Of a stretch of DNA of 64,000 nt, positions 1 to 11,000 are shown one piece after another (the first letter of the stretch is position 1; each line of letters begins with the position of its first letter). The translations under genes and the position numbers were made by a program. The DNA lies in NCBI GenBank assembly GCA_947172415.1, contig OX359192.1, positions 1,304,501 to 1,368,500 on the forward strand, written 5' to 3'. Under the pieces are notes generated by a model. It was not told where the DNA came from. It was given only the letters and a program-made list of their open reading frames with translations, and made no database searches. Source of the stretch: Chondrosia reniformis. Its lineage: Eukaryota; Porifera; Demospongiae; Chondrillida; Chondrillidae.

Positions 1-1909
1 TAAACTCAGAATGTCTGATTCCCATGGTTGGAGCTGGGGATGACTTTAGGTGGATATTCACTTTCTCAGGGCTGTGAGCACCGGGGCCTGGTTTTTGAGA
101 AGAATCTACAGACATACAGTAACACATGTGCTGTAATCCTTAACTACATACAGTACAGACATACAGTAACACATGTGCTGTAATCCCTTAACTACATACA
201 GTACATACATACAGTAACACATGTGCTGTAATCCCTTAACTACATACAGTACAGACATACAGTAACATATGTGCTGTAATCCCTTAACTACATACAGTAC
301 ATACATACAGTAACACATGTGCTGTAATCCCTTAACTACATACAGTACAGACATACAGATACATAATCCACAATTTTAATTGAAGAGGTGCTAAAGTAAT
401 TCCATCTTTAAATGTACTGCATAAAAAATGATAACATTTTTCATACATCAATACAGACTGTGTGTATACATATAAAGTATATACACATTGCCTGAACATA
501 TGTACCTCCTGGCATATACACACGATTCCTCATTGTATAGGTGGGTGGTTTCTTCTGATAGGTGCTGGGATCTATTACTTGGTAATTGTTAGGGGCAGGA
601 GCCTTAGCTTTGTCTTCTGCAAATCCGCCTATTTTGGGTCTTCCGGACATACTATAGGAGGCTGAGGAATGGCGGTGAGGTACATGGCTACCCATCATGG
701 ATGGCAAGGTGTAGGTGGACGGAGCTGGTGTACTGTCACCTGAAAGAAAGGAACATACGTATGTGTCTCGTAAAGTGTTGTGCAATTTTATTGCAATGGT
801 ACTCACGCTTTCTGTATCTTGTTCTAGAACCCATTGAAAAGGTTGGTGCATGCTTCTCTCCTTGAGGGAACACCTTTTCATTGTAATATGTTCCAGGACC
901 AGGGGTCTTGAAAGCAGCTTAAGAAAGACAGAAAGACATACGTATGTATACACAACTATAAACACAAGACCTCTACCAGCATGCAATGAGTAGGATTGGG
1001 GCTATTTCAAATAGTACTGAAATATCCACCTTTTTTTAAATAAACTATTTAACAGAGTCAGTTAGTGGCAAAAGAAACTGCTTTTCCAGAAAACAAGCTA
1101 ATCAATTCCTTTTGCTGTTGCTTCCATGCAGCTACCCACGGAAATAGTGATAAAGAAGAGTGTTTCAATACAAGTGGTGTCGCCATAAACCTTAAAGTGA
1201 CAGATTACGGCCAGAAAAATTAATCTAGCTGAAAAGCAATCTTCATACAACCATAGGACAGATTATTGTAACTTACAGAGGTCCTTGCTTCTGGCATAAA
1301 GGGAGTAGTGAGGAGTACCATCTTTGCCACTTCTTGTCACTGTAGGATCAATAAAGTGGCATGGACCGGGAGAGTCCGTCTTGCCAAACCCTATTTGTGG
1401 AAAGAGAGCAATTATCACAATTATGTCTTTAATTAGGCCGTGCAGTGTAGACTTACAGGTTCCAACTTTCCTTCCAAAGGAATAAGCAGGCCATGTTTTT
1501 CTGCTAAAATCGTGCCCCTGACATCCAGTCATGTTGGGCAAGAGATAACGAGCTGGACCAGGCCCTAAGCAATTGACAGAAGACACTATAGAGCTAATAC
1601 GTATACATGGGCAAATGATTTTGGAATATCCGAAATACAGTGGCTCCTAGGTGTTTCTCAGTAGGTCAAGCTAAAGTTAACGATCTCTAGAAATTATAAA
1701 CCACTGTTTGAAAGTTGTGGGACAATTGGACAATAAAGGCATTTAGTTCACTAAACACCAGACAAGGACGTACGTAATTTGCTGAAAATGATAAACACGC
1801 GCAAAGAAGCTGCACGACAGAATGGTTCCACATACGTAGGTTACTTGTACCAACCTCTTTCTTGGGCAGCGATGGTGGGACGACGAGTTTCTCCTTGCGT
1901 CTGTGACAT
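1..1909 (-). CDS. SHIPPO-repeat ciliary microtubule protein, ODF3/CIMAP-like (3' end outside window)
   Basis: Multi-exon gene on the minus strand. The start at 1909 gives MSQTQGETRRPTIAAQER, and a GT donor follows near 1855. Later exons lie at about 1456-1570, 1277-1395, 807-917, 506-732 and <1-105. Several carry Pro-Gly-Pro repeats typical of SHIPPO/ODF3 proteins: GPGPARYLLP, TPGPGTYYNEK, APAPNNYQVID and KPGPGAHSPEK. Reading phase is kept from the 506-732 exon (ending ...MPGG) into the 1-105 exon (DSSQKPGPGAHSPEK, then GIRHSEF), so the gene runs past the left edge. Members of this family bind doublet microtubules of cilia and sperm flagella, so an axonemal role is inferred. It is head to head with DAP3. 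The last visible intron holds a 48-bp minisatellite. The exact paralogue (ODF3, ODF3L or CIMAP) cannot be settled here. Confidence 0.82.
112..357. repeat. 48-bp minisatellite, about 5 copies
   Basis: Five head-to-tail copies of a 48-bp unit around ACATACAGTAACACATGTGC, differing by single bases. The unit is a multiple of three, so the minus strand shows a 16-residue repeat, which is an artefact. It lies in the last visible intron of the ODF3-like gene. Confidence 0.93.
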
Positions 1910-2078
1910 ATTGAATGTTGCTAATATATCTTCAAATCGCCGATGAAGCTCTTTCAGCAAAACCTAGGTTCCAATTAACACGTTGGAGAAACAGTTTCCT
2001 CGAGAGGGTGGGTCACCAATTGCAGCACACCTTTCTAGTGGTTGCTAAGGGTTTCTATAATTATGACGTCATTACAAA
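1910..2078. promoter_or_regulatory. Divergent promoter, ODF3-like gene / DAP3
   Basis: A 169-bp gap separates the two start codons on opposite strands. It contains TGACGTCA-like sequence (ATGACGTCATT, 2063-2073), resembling a CRE/ATF site just before the DAP3 start. No TATA box is evident. The bidirectional promoter role is inferred from geometry. Confidence 0.55.
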
Positions 2079-5000
2079 ATGGCTGTCAAATCAGTAGGAC
2101 GTTTTTCAATGCTTCAATGCAAGGTTGGTAGATATATATACTTGCTAAAAGCGATTAATCTAACTGCGTTTTATTATTCTTGCAGTATTTTTTAAAGATA
2201 TTTTCACGTGGTTTTATATTAGAAAGTGCGACATCTATCAGTCAAAATGTAAGATACTTTAATTTTCATATTATTATGCATACTGCAATGAAGTTATTCA
2301 TTTTAACATTCTCGTGCAAGATTAGACGTTAATTTAAGCAAATATATAGAGAGACCTAAGTTGTTTTATCTTTGCTGATGTGTTTCTGTTCAGAGTGTTA
2401 TCAAAGGTGATACTGGACAAATGGTAAGTGTTGCTAAAAATGATTTAAAGTCAGTCTTTGTGGGAGGAGGAGGACTTTCCAAACATCTTCAAAAAGAGGT
2501 GAGTGTTCATTTAAAAGCAAATTTTGTACTCCTCCAATTTGGGGCTGCTTCAATGTAATCCTCCTTCTTGACAGATGGAACTGTTTAATCATGTAAGTTG
2601 GTTGATGAGAAAGGAATCTAGTTACATTATAGAAAAGCTTGCATCCCAAGACCAGAAAGGAAGGAAGGTTTTATTATGTATCCAATAAATATTCACTACA
2701 ACACTCCTACAGTCTACCTCTCCTCATCGTATAATGTAATGCCATGCATTTAAATTTAATTCTATTCATGTACTTCTTTTGGCCAGTGACTGTACTGAGT
2801 ACCTTTGTAACTGTACCAGAGGGTCTTGTGACTGTACTGAGTACCTTTGTAACTGTACCAGAGGGTCTTGTGACTGTACTGAGTACCTTTGTAACTGTAC
2901 CAGAGGGTCTTGTATGGTTTTCAAAAAGCCATCTACGTATGGTATCACTTGTATCAGAATGCCTTAACTACAGAAATCTTAGATGGTGAAAATGGTTGTG
3001 GTAAGACGACAGTCTTGTGTCAGGTGTTACATTATCTTGTGAGAAATGGATGGACGTGTCTGCATGTGCCTGGAGGTCAGTGCTGTGCAATTACTGTACA
3101 TATGTTGTACGTAGTTACATACATACATTGGTGCTAGTATTTTCCAGTTAATATTTTATTATCATTATACGTAGCCTTTGCACATGATCTGTGCAATTAA
3201 CTTCCTTATATAGTTCATTGGTACATGCATACGTACATCAGTATATACATATGTACATCAGTAAATACAGACTCAGTATTTTGGAGTGTGAGAATTAGGT
3301 ATAACTGCAGAGTCAAACTATTTTTCATAAGAGGCAAGCATTTTAGAGAGGTTTTATCAAAGCTGTTGGTTGTTACTGTATTTAGCTGTTGGTATTTATA
3401 AGTATGTACATACAATGTAGCATGGACAGTTTAACACTGAAGTTTAAAAGGATAATTTTGTGTTGCACAAAGAGTGTATTTAGAAAAGAGATCCTCCGCC
3501 TTACATTGGATATCTACTATTATTGTGTAGTATTTAAATGGGTCCACTCGCTTAATGAACTACGGCCTTCTTTCAGAGAAGATGGCAGTTTTGATCAGCC
3601 AGACCAATCTCTCAAATTGCTGAGGAGTTTTAAGTCGCTTAATTCTGCCAATCTAGCAGACGTACGTAAGACTGAAGACAAACTGTTTGACTACACTTCT
3701 CTCTTATTGGGGACAATAAGTATATAGCTTTTGTTCTCCACTAATATGTATTACGTAGGTGAAGCTCAGTATGGACTACAGCTGGTCACCCAGAGAACGG
3801 TCATCTGCAGGTGACAACTTACTAAAAGTCATTGATATGGTAAGGTATACGTACATTCTTTAGTACCCTACATATGTCATATGTGTATATTGCTAGAGCT
3901 CTAACAAAGCTATACACAGGTGGTATTATGGTGCATGAATAGTATTTGAGAATTCTCACTCGTTCTCAAGGGACTCCTCAAACCACAAGTGGCCACAGAA
4001 ATAGTAGGTGGAGTGGTGAAGGAACTCACCAACCTGGCTGAAAGGTTAGAGGCATCCTGTGCTACTGCAAGGCACCACACCTAACATTGGCCTGGGATGG
4101 TCACCTAGAATCACTTGTTATATCTACATATTTCTTATAACTGAAAAGTAGTTTCTAATTTGCTTAACTTACGTTTGTATATACAGATACGTACGTACAT
4201 ACTGAGTGCATACACACATCATTATTTGTTATGTTAGTAGGAAGATTGCGTTTGTGATCGATGAGTACAATGGCTTGTACAACCCAACGACCATGAAAGC
4301 TACTCCAGAAGCTTCAGAATATGTAAGTATATAGTATACCTTTCTTGCGTTTGAATTAGGCATTATTACATAGTTTACTTACTTTACATTTTGCACTTTA
4401 CATTGCTTACTTTTCAACCCTTCAATTAATATTTTAATTTATTGTAAATAATAAAATACACGTACATGTTTGTACATGTATCACATTTATGTATGTAGCT
4501 ATCAATCCTGCACTGTTTGTTCACTTGTAGTTGCTTCCAGAGAAGTTGAATTTGGTTAAATTTATAAGAGAGGCTACCAGCTGTGTAAGTTAATACGTAT
4601 GTGGTCCTCAAAGGTTGGCATTTGTCCTTCACTCCATCTTGTCCCTCACTCCATCTTTTCCCTTACTCCACCTTGTCCCTCACTCCACCTTGTCCCTCAC
4701 TTCTCCTTGTCCCTCACTCCACCTTGTCCCTCACTCCACCTTGTCCCTCACTCCGCCTTGTCCCTCACTCCTCCTTGTCCCTCACTCCGCCTTGTCCCTC
4801 ACTCCGCCTTGTCCCTCACTCCTCCTTGTCCCTCACTCCACCTTGTCCCTCACTCCTCCTTGTCCCTCACTCCTCCTTGTCCCTCACTCCTCCTTGTCCC
4901 TCACTCCTCCTTGTCCCTCACTCCGCCTTGTCCCTCACTCCTCCTTGTCCCTTACTCCACCTTGTCCCTCACTCCTCCTTGTCCCTCACTCCTCCTTGTC

Positions 5001-7395
5001 CCTCACTCCGCCTTGTCCCTCACTCCGCCTTGTCCCTCACTCCTCCTTGTCCCTCACTCCTCCTTGTCCCTCACTCCTCCTTGTCCCTCACTCCTCCTTG
5101 TCCCTCACTCCTCCTTGTCCCTCACTCCTCCTTGTCCCTCACTCCTCCTTGTCCCTCACTCCGCCTTGTCCCTCACTCCGCCTTGTCCCTCACTCCTCCT
5201 TGTCCCTCACTCCTCCTTGTCCCTCACTCCTCCTTGTCCCTCACTCCGCCTTGTCCCTCACTCCGCCTTGTCCCTCACTCCTCCTTGTCCCTCACTCCTC
5301 CTTGTCCCTCACTCCTCCTTGTCCCTCACTCCGCCTTGTCCCTCACTCCACCTTGTCCCTCACTCCTCCTTGTCCCTCACTCCACCTTGTCCCTCACTCC
5401 TCCTTGTCCCTCACTCCACCTTGTCCCTCACTCCGCCTTGTCCCTCACTCCTCCTTGTCCCTCACTCCACCTTGTCCCTCACTCCGCCTTGTCCCTCACT
5501 CCTCCTTGTCCCTCACTCCATCTTGTCCCTCACTCCTCCTTGTCCCTCACTCCTCCTTGTCCCTCACTCCTCCTTGTCCCTCACTCCACCTTGTCCCTCA
5601 CTCCACCTTGTCCCTCACTCCACCTTGTCCCTCACTCCTCCTTGTCCCTCACTCCGCCTTGTCCCTCACTCCACCTTGTCCCTCACTCCTCCTTGTCCCT
5701 CACTCCACCTTGTCCCTCACTCCTCCTTGTCCCTCACTCCACCTTGTCCCTCACTCCGCCTTGTCCCTCACTCCTCCTTGTCCCTCACTCCACCTTGTCC
5801 CTCACTCCTCCTTGTCCCTCACTCCACCTTGTCCCTCACTCCGCCTTGTCCCTCACTCCTCCTTGTCCCTCACTCCTCCTTGTCCCTCACTCCGCCTTGT
5901 CCCTCACTCCTCCTTGTCCCTTACTCCACCTTGTCCCTCACTCCTCCTTGTCCCTCACTCCTCCTTGTCCCTCACTCCGCCTTGTCCCTCACTCCGCCTT
6001 GTCCCTCACTCCGGCTTGTCCCTCACTCCTCCTTGTCCCTCACTCCTCCTTGTCCCTCACTCCTCCTTGTCCCTCACTCCTCCTTGTCTCTCACTCTTCC
6101 TTGTCCCTCACTCCTCCTTGTCCCTCACTCCTCCTTGTCCCTCACTCTTCCTTGTCCCTCACTCCTCCTTGTCTCTCACTCCTCCTTGTCCCTCACTCCG
6201 CCTTGTCTCTCACTCCTCCTTGTCCCTCACTCCGCCTTGTCCCTCACTCCGCCTTGTCCCTCACTCCGCCTTGTCTCTCACTCCTCCTTGTCCCTCACTC
6301 CTCCTTGTCTCTCACTCCGCCTTGTCCCTCACTCCGCCTTGTCCCTCACTCCGCCTTGTCCCTCACTCCGCCTTGTCCCTCACTCCTCCTTGTCCCTCAC
6401 TCCTCCTTGTCCCTCACTCCTCCTTGTCCCTCACTCCTCCTTGTCCCTCACTCCGCCTTGTCCCTCACTCCGCCTTGTCCCTCACTCCGCCTTGTCTCTC
6501 ACTCCGCCTTGTCCCTCACTCCACCTTGTCCTTCTTAGGTTGATTTACATGTTGTTGGTGCTCTGTCTAAAGTTGGGATGAAGAGGCACTATCCTCCTTC
6601 TAGCCTACCAAAGGATATTCTTGGAAGTACTGTGAGTATTGCAATTTGTAGTAAGTATTTGATCATCTTGTGTCAGCTATGCATGTACATATGTAATTGT
6701 ACGTATACAAGCTCAACTTCCTAACTCTTTATAAAGTTCCTTACTTCAGCCTAACATGTTGCACGCGATACGTTTTGATCACAATAAAAATGAGAAAATT
6801 TCAATTCAATTTGATTTAATAAATTTTAATGTCAGACCTTTCTGTTTTTTAGGGTGTTGCAGAAGCTGCTGAGTTTGAAAATGTCTTCATTCCACCCTTT
6901 TCGTACAGTGAACTTAAAGCATATATTTCTTACCTTTATGAAATAAAATGGTTCACAAAAAGTGAGTGTTCTGCAGCAGCATACAAACTGTGTGTGTGGA
7001 TATCTACAGTTGACCCACCTGCAACTGAACCTCGCAGTGCACTGCTTATTTCATGCTGAATTTAAATACGTAGTAAGGCTTAACTATATACGTACATATC
7101 ATAGAATGTATTGGGACTTATCCACTACCTAAGAATTCTGACCATTTTGCCCATTACTTACCACTGGATTATATTTAGATGTTTCCATTTATGTACTTAC
7201 AATTCTGGTTGTGACTATTACCTCAAGAATGTTAAACCTGTAAATACGTATGTGTCTATAGAGCTATCAAAACATTGCTATCCTTTTATCCTTGCATGCA
7301 TGTTTACAGGTGATCTTAATGAAGGTATTCTGAAGCAAATCTGGACTCTTACAACAGGCAATCCTCGTGAACTTCAAAAACTATGCATTGCATAA
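2079..7395 (+). CDS. DAP3: Mitochondrial ribosomal protein mS29 / DAP3 (GTP-binding)
   Basis: Small-subunit mitochondrial ribosomal protein with a P-loop NTPase fold. The start at 2079 gives MAVKSVGRFSMLQCK. Short phase-0 exons follow at about 2186-2248, 2394-2423, 2451-2499 and 2575 onward. The P-loop exon (about 2970-3075) reads DGENGCGKTTVLCQVLHY, matching the DAP3 GEKGTGKT motif. Later exons give FDQPDQSLKLLRSFKS (about 3577-3665), DYSWSPRERSSAGD (3759-3840), a KELTNLAER exon (about 3971-4046), the Walker-B-like KIAFVIDEYNGLYNPTTM (about 4241-4321), LLPEKLNLVKFIREATSC (4531-4584), VDLHVVGALSKVGMKRHYPP (6539-6630), VFIPPFSYSELKAYISYLYE (6853-6960) and the C-terminus TGNPRELQKLCIA. The stop is at 7393 and AATAAA follows 6 bases later. 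The exon just before the P-loop is unresolved because a 3x42-bp repeat lies there. Confidence 0.9.
2784..2913. repeat. 42-bp tandem repeat, 3 copies
   Basis: Three essentially identical 42-bp units (core GACTGTACTGAGTACC..CAGAGGGTCTTG) lie immediately before the DAP3 P-loop exon. All three plus-strand frames are open through the repeat. This is explained by repetition rather than coding. Confidence 0.9.
4619..6535. repeat. 17-bp minisatellite filling a DAP3 intron, about 113 copies
   Basis: About 1.9 kb of a 17-bp unit, TCCTTGTCCCTCACTCC, whose main variation is at one site (CTCC, CACC or CGCC). The plus strand is almost entirely pyrimidine. Because 17 is not a multiple of three, the repeat runs through all frames, and since the unit holds no plus-strand stop, three long overlapping reading frames (over 640 codons each, 17-residue period) arise. 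The repeat starts about 30 bases after the donor at about 4585 and ends a few bases before the acceptor at 6538, so it is practically the whole intron, including the polypyrimidine tract. Confidence 0.97.
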
Positions 7396-8017
7396 TCACA
7401 ATAAATATACAAACTTGTGTTTTACTTGTTATTTTAATTTAATCGTCAATCTTCCATATCTTCAATTGTGAATGTGTATACATACATAAAAGCAGTGTGT
7501 ATATCATGCGATAAAATACATTTGCATGTTTTCTTTCACATGCAGTCTTGCAATTTATATAGCTATATACGTAGTACTACATGCAGATGAGGTCTAGGGT
7601 TGACAAAAGATACGTATATATGTAGACTTATATATATATGTAGCTATAGCATGTATATATACACTAGCTGGAGGTCGTAAATAATTATATATCCAGCTGT
7701 TCTGTATACAATTCCTCACAATTGTTTCTTCTGTTTTTTTTCCTCTTAAATATACTAGTACTACTTGTGGTTTGATCAGTTATTCATGTACAAAGATCCA
7801 ACTGCTAAAGTTTTTTTTTCAACAATATTTTATAGTATTGTTAATATAGTGCGTACACATAATTAAACTTTAAAGAATTTGGATCTACAAAAGTTATAAC
7901 TCTAACATCTATATTATATTATATACGTACTCAATCTCTCTATAGCCTATATATATATATATAGTCAAAGCATGCGCACAAACTAAAGTTGTTTTCCCAG
8001 TTTCAGAATCTATAGAT
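7396..8017. other. Intergenic region between convergent DAP3 and the EMI-SRCR-FN3 receptor
   Basis: Contains the DAP3 poly(A) signal at about 7402, AT-rich tracts (TATATATATA near 7630 and 7950), TACGTA palindromes, and homopolymer T runs at 7735 and 7810. No gene, tRNA or conserved element was recognised. Confidence 0.7.
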
Positions 8018-11000
8018 TCAATTTCTATGTTCAGTTAATTCTCCAGTGACAATCAATGGGCTATTTAATAATTTCTTTTTCTTTGGTGGTACAGGAGGTC
8101 GTGGTGTCTTATAATGCACCTCCTTATCGGCTATATAATGATTCTCCACTACTTCATAGCCAGAACTGCCTGCTTCACTTTGAACGTCGCATAGTTGAAT
8201 CGGTTCTTCAATGTTATGATTCTTTCTTTTGTTGATGCATTTTATGTAAACCAATCTACAAGGATTTACAGTAAATACGTAGTACTTATGTACAGTACAT
8301 ATGACATTGTATAATGTCATTTTGATTAACCTGTATACTCTGTGATCTATAGCTACGTAGTAGTAGTTTGGTTGATTAGCATGCAAACCTAATATAATTA
8401 AATACCCTATATAGTAAAGATTTAACTTTAAAATTGGATTTGATTCACAAGTAGTCAAACAAACAAAATTGAAATTGTATAAAAATGGCCACCTACTGTC
8501 GTATAAAAAGGTCAAGTAACTCAAATACTTACAATGAGCTATACATATACAGTTGCTACATCTTTACAGATTTACTTATTATACGTACGTACATTATTGT
8601 GCAGAGGATTGAAATGATTACAATCAGAAGAAAACCTACTCCACCTCCAATAGAACCATAGAAAATACCTGACGTTGTAAATTCTGAAGAGGATTCTAAT
8701 AGAATAAAAAATCATATTTTTAGTCAAAGCAACTTAGTCCCTTAATTATAGAGTACTATAAACATGACAGTATATTGACTTATGTAATAACATAACAGTA
8801 ACCCTTAATTAGAACACTATCATCATTCATGGAACTGGTAAGTTTTTCTATATTGGGAGACTGCATGTTAAACATTATTGAATATCTATGCAAAGGAGTT
8901 ACATAAATATATGGATTCCTACTTCAGCTTGGTGCGCCCAAACACAGAAGTGTATGGTCACTTTACTTAAATTTCAGTTTATATGCAACTTCTGTATGAT
9001 TAGCCTTATCATAATCACTGTCTATAGTTTCAATACTTTCTGCAGATGTACGTACTATATAGTGAACACTGCCATTCCTACTTCTAACATCATTTTTGTA
9101 AATGTTTTTATTTATAGATATACGTACCTTGATTTTCCTCCTTAATGTTACTGTTAATCTCTAAGTCTGCAAATGCAAGTGTTCCTTCTCCTATCTTGGA
9201 AAAGGCAGCTACTCCTACTATGTAATATTCACCTTTGAAGTCTTTTACATCTATGATGAACATAGTAGTTTCAGCGTCTACTTCTTCAATAAGAGATCCA
9301 TTTAAGTATATCTATAAAATATATAAATACATACACTGTATATATATACGTACTATATAGCATTCCATATACGTACATATACATGTGTACATGTATATAA
9401 AGTGCATAGAGGCATGGCCATATTCTAAAGTAACATTTGGGATGGAATAACCGAATTTGCTCTTTAAAATGTATGGACATGCATGTATTCGATGGTGAAT
9501 ATGGCATGCAGTTTTAGACTAAAAACAATTACATGCAACATAATTTCATGACATTTCTAGTGCTAGTTTTTTAATAGTATACACTTTTGTTGTACTTATG
9601 CACCCAGTCAGTAGCTTTTATATTCACATGGAATTTACATATACGTACATACAACGGAAGTATACATAATATACGAGTCTACTTGTACACATGCATATTA
9701 ACAATTATATGTGAAACACCGATGATTCTCATACAAACAAGGAAACATACATGGTAACCAAGTAACTCTCCATTTTCTTTTGATGGAACCAACCATTTCA
9801 CAGTTAATATTACATTGATTAGTGAAACCTGAAGATTACCAACTTCTGATGGAACTGTAGAGGAATTGTTTCAATTTGTAAATCTCAATGAAAAATATTA
9901 AATTTTGTATTTAGCAATTTACCTCCTTCAGGCATCCTGATTACTACAGTTTCACTTGATGGTCCTTCTCCAAAATTGTTAATGGCCAATACTTTGAATA
10001 CATACAACTGGTAGGGATCCAAACCTGTAATGTTTGTACTTTGACCTGCATTGCTCCCACCTGATTGTGCACTAACAGTTGTCTCTTTAACTGGATGATT
10101 ACCATCAATGTGATATCTAATCTTGTAAGAAGTGATCTCCCCATTGTGATGCTGAATCTGAGGTGGATTCCATGAAACAGTAACAGAGGATGGACTGATT
10201 GGAACCACTTCCACATTTCTGGCTCCTTCTGCAGGTACTGTAAGCAGGATAATACCAAGTGAACTTTGCATAACAGATTTTGGATTACAAGTTAGACTAT
10301 GTATTATCATCATTTACATCAACCCCGTCCCTATATAATTCATAGATCACATTGCTTACTAGCTCCATGTGTCATGATAATTATTTCACTCTCTTGTCCT
10401 CTGCCTACTCCATTGATTGCCGCTATTACAAAGGTGTACACTTCAAATTCTTCCAAATTATATATAATAAGATTCAATATATTAGAATCAACTATCTTCT
10501 CAGATGTTATATTGTTGTTTTCTGAATTATAACGGATGCTGTATCCAATTAACATTCCATTAACCTGATAAGGATGGTTCCATTGTAAGCGAATACTGGT
10601 AGAATTTTGTGCTGATCCACTTAGAAAATCAACTTGCCCTGCCACTGAAAAAATATAGATTGTATATTAATACTTCTTTCCATGACTATCGGCTGGTTAA
10701 TGGTGGGGTATATTCTGGATATATGTATGATTATCTGATCAGTTCTTGGATATACCCCAAGAAAAGTCAAACAGGATGTGAATCAGTCATCTTTTACAAT
10801 GCATGAAAGCTATACATGCAAAGCTAATAGTTATAACCCATATGGACTCGGACATCTACCAGAATATAATTATATACGTATAATTATATACTCAGCTTTG
10901 GCTTCACCTCAGCCTTGTATTATATTCTAGCTACCTTCCTTACCACTGGTCTATAACTTATATAAAAAGATAAATAAAAACACTTAAAAAGTGAAATTAG

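Noticed and set aside
441-986. Single 181-codon minus-strand gene
   Set aside because: The frame reads through an intron; the 807-917 part is coding in another frame (KTPGPGTYYNEK) and the 506-732 part is a separate exon.
4599-6581. Three overlapping plus-strand open frames of over 640 codons with 17-residue repeats
   Set aside because: They are the three frames of one 17-bp stop-free minisatellite inside a DAP3 intron. The true splice sites and conserved exons lie on both sides.
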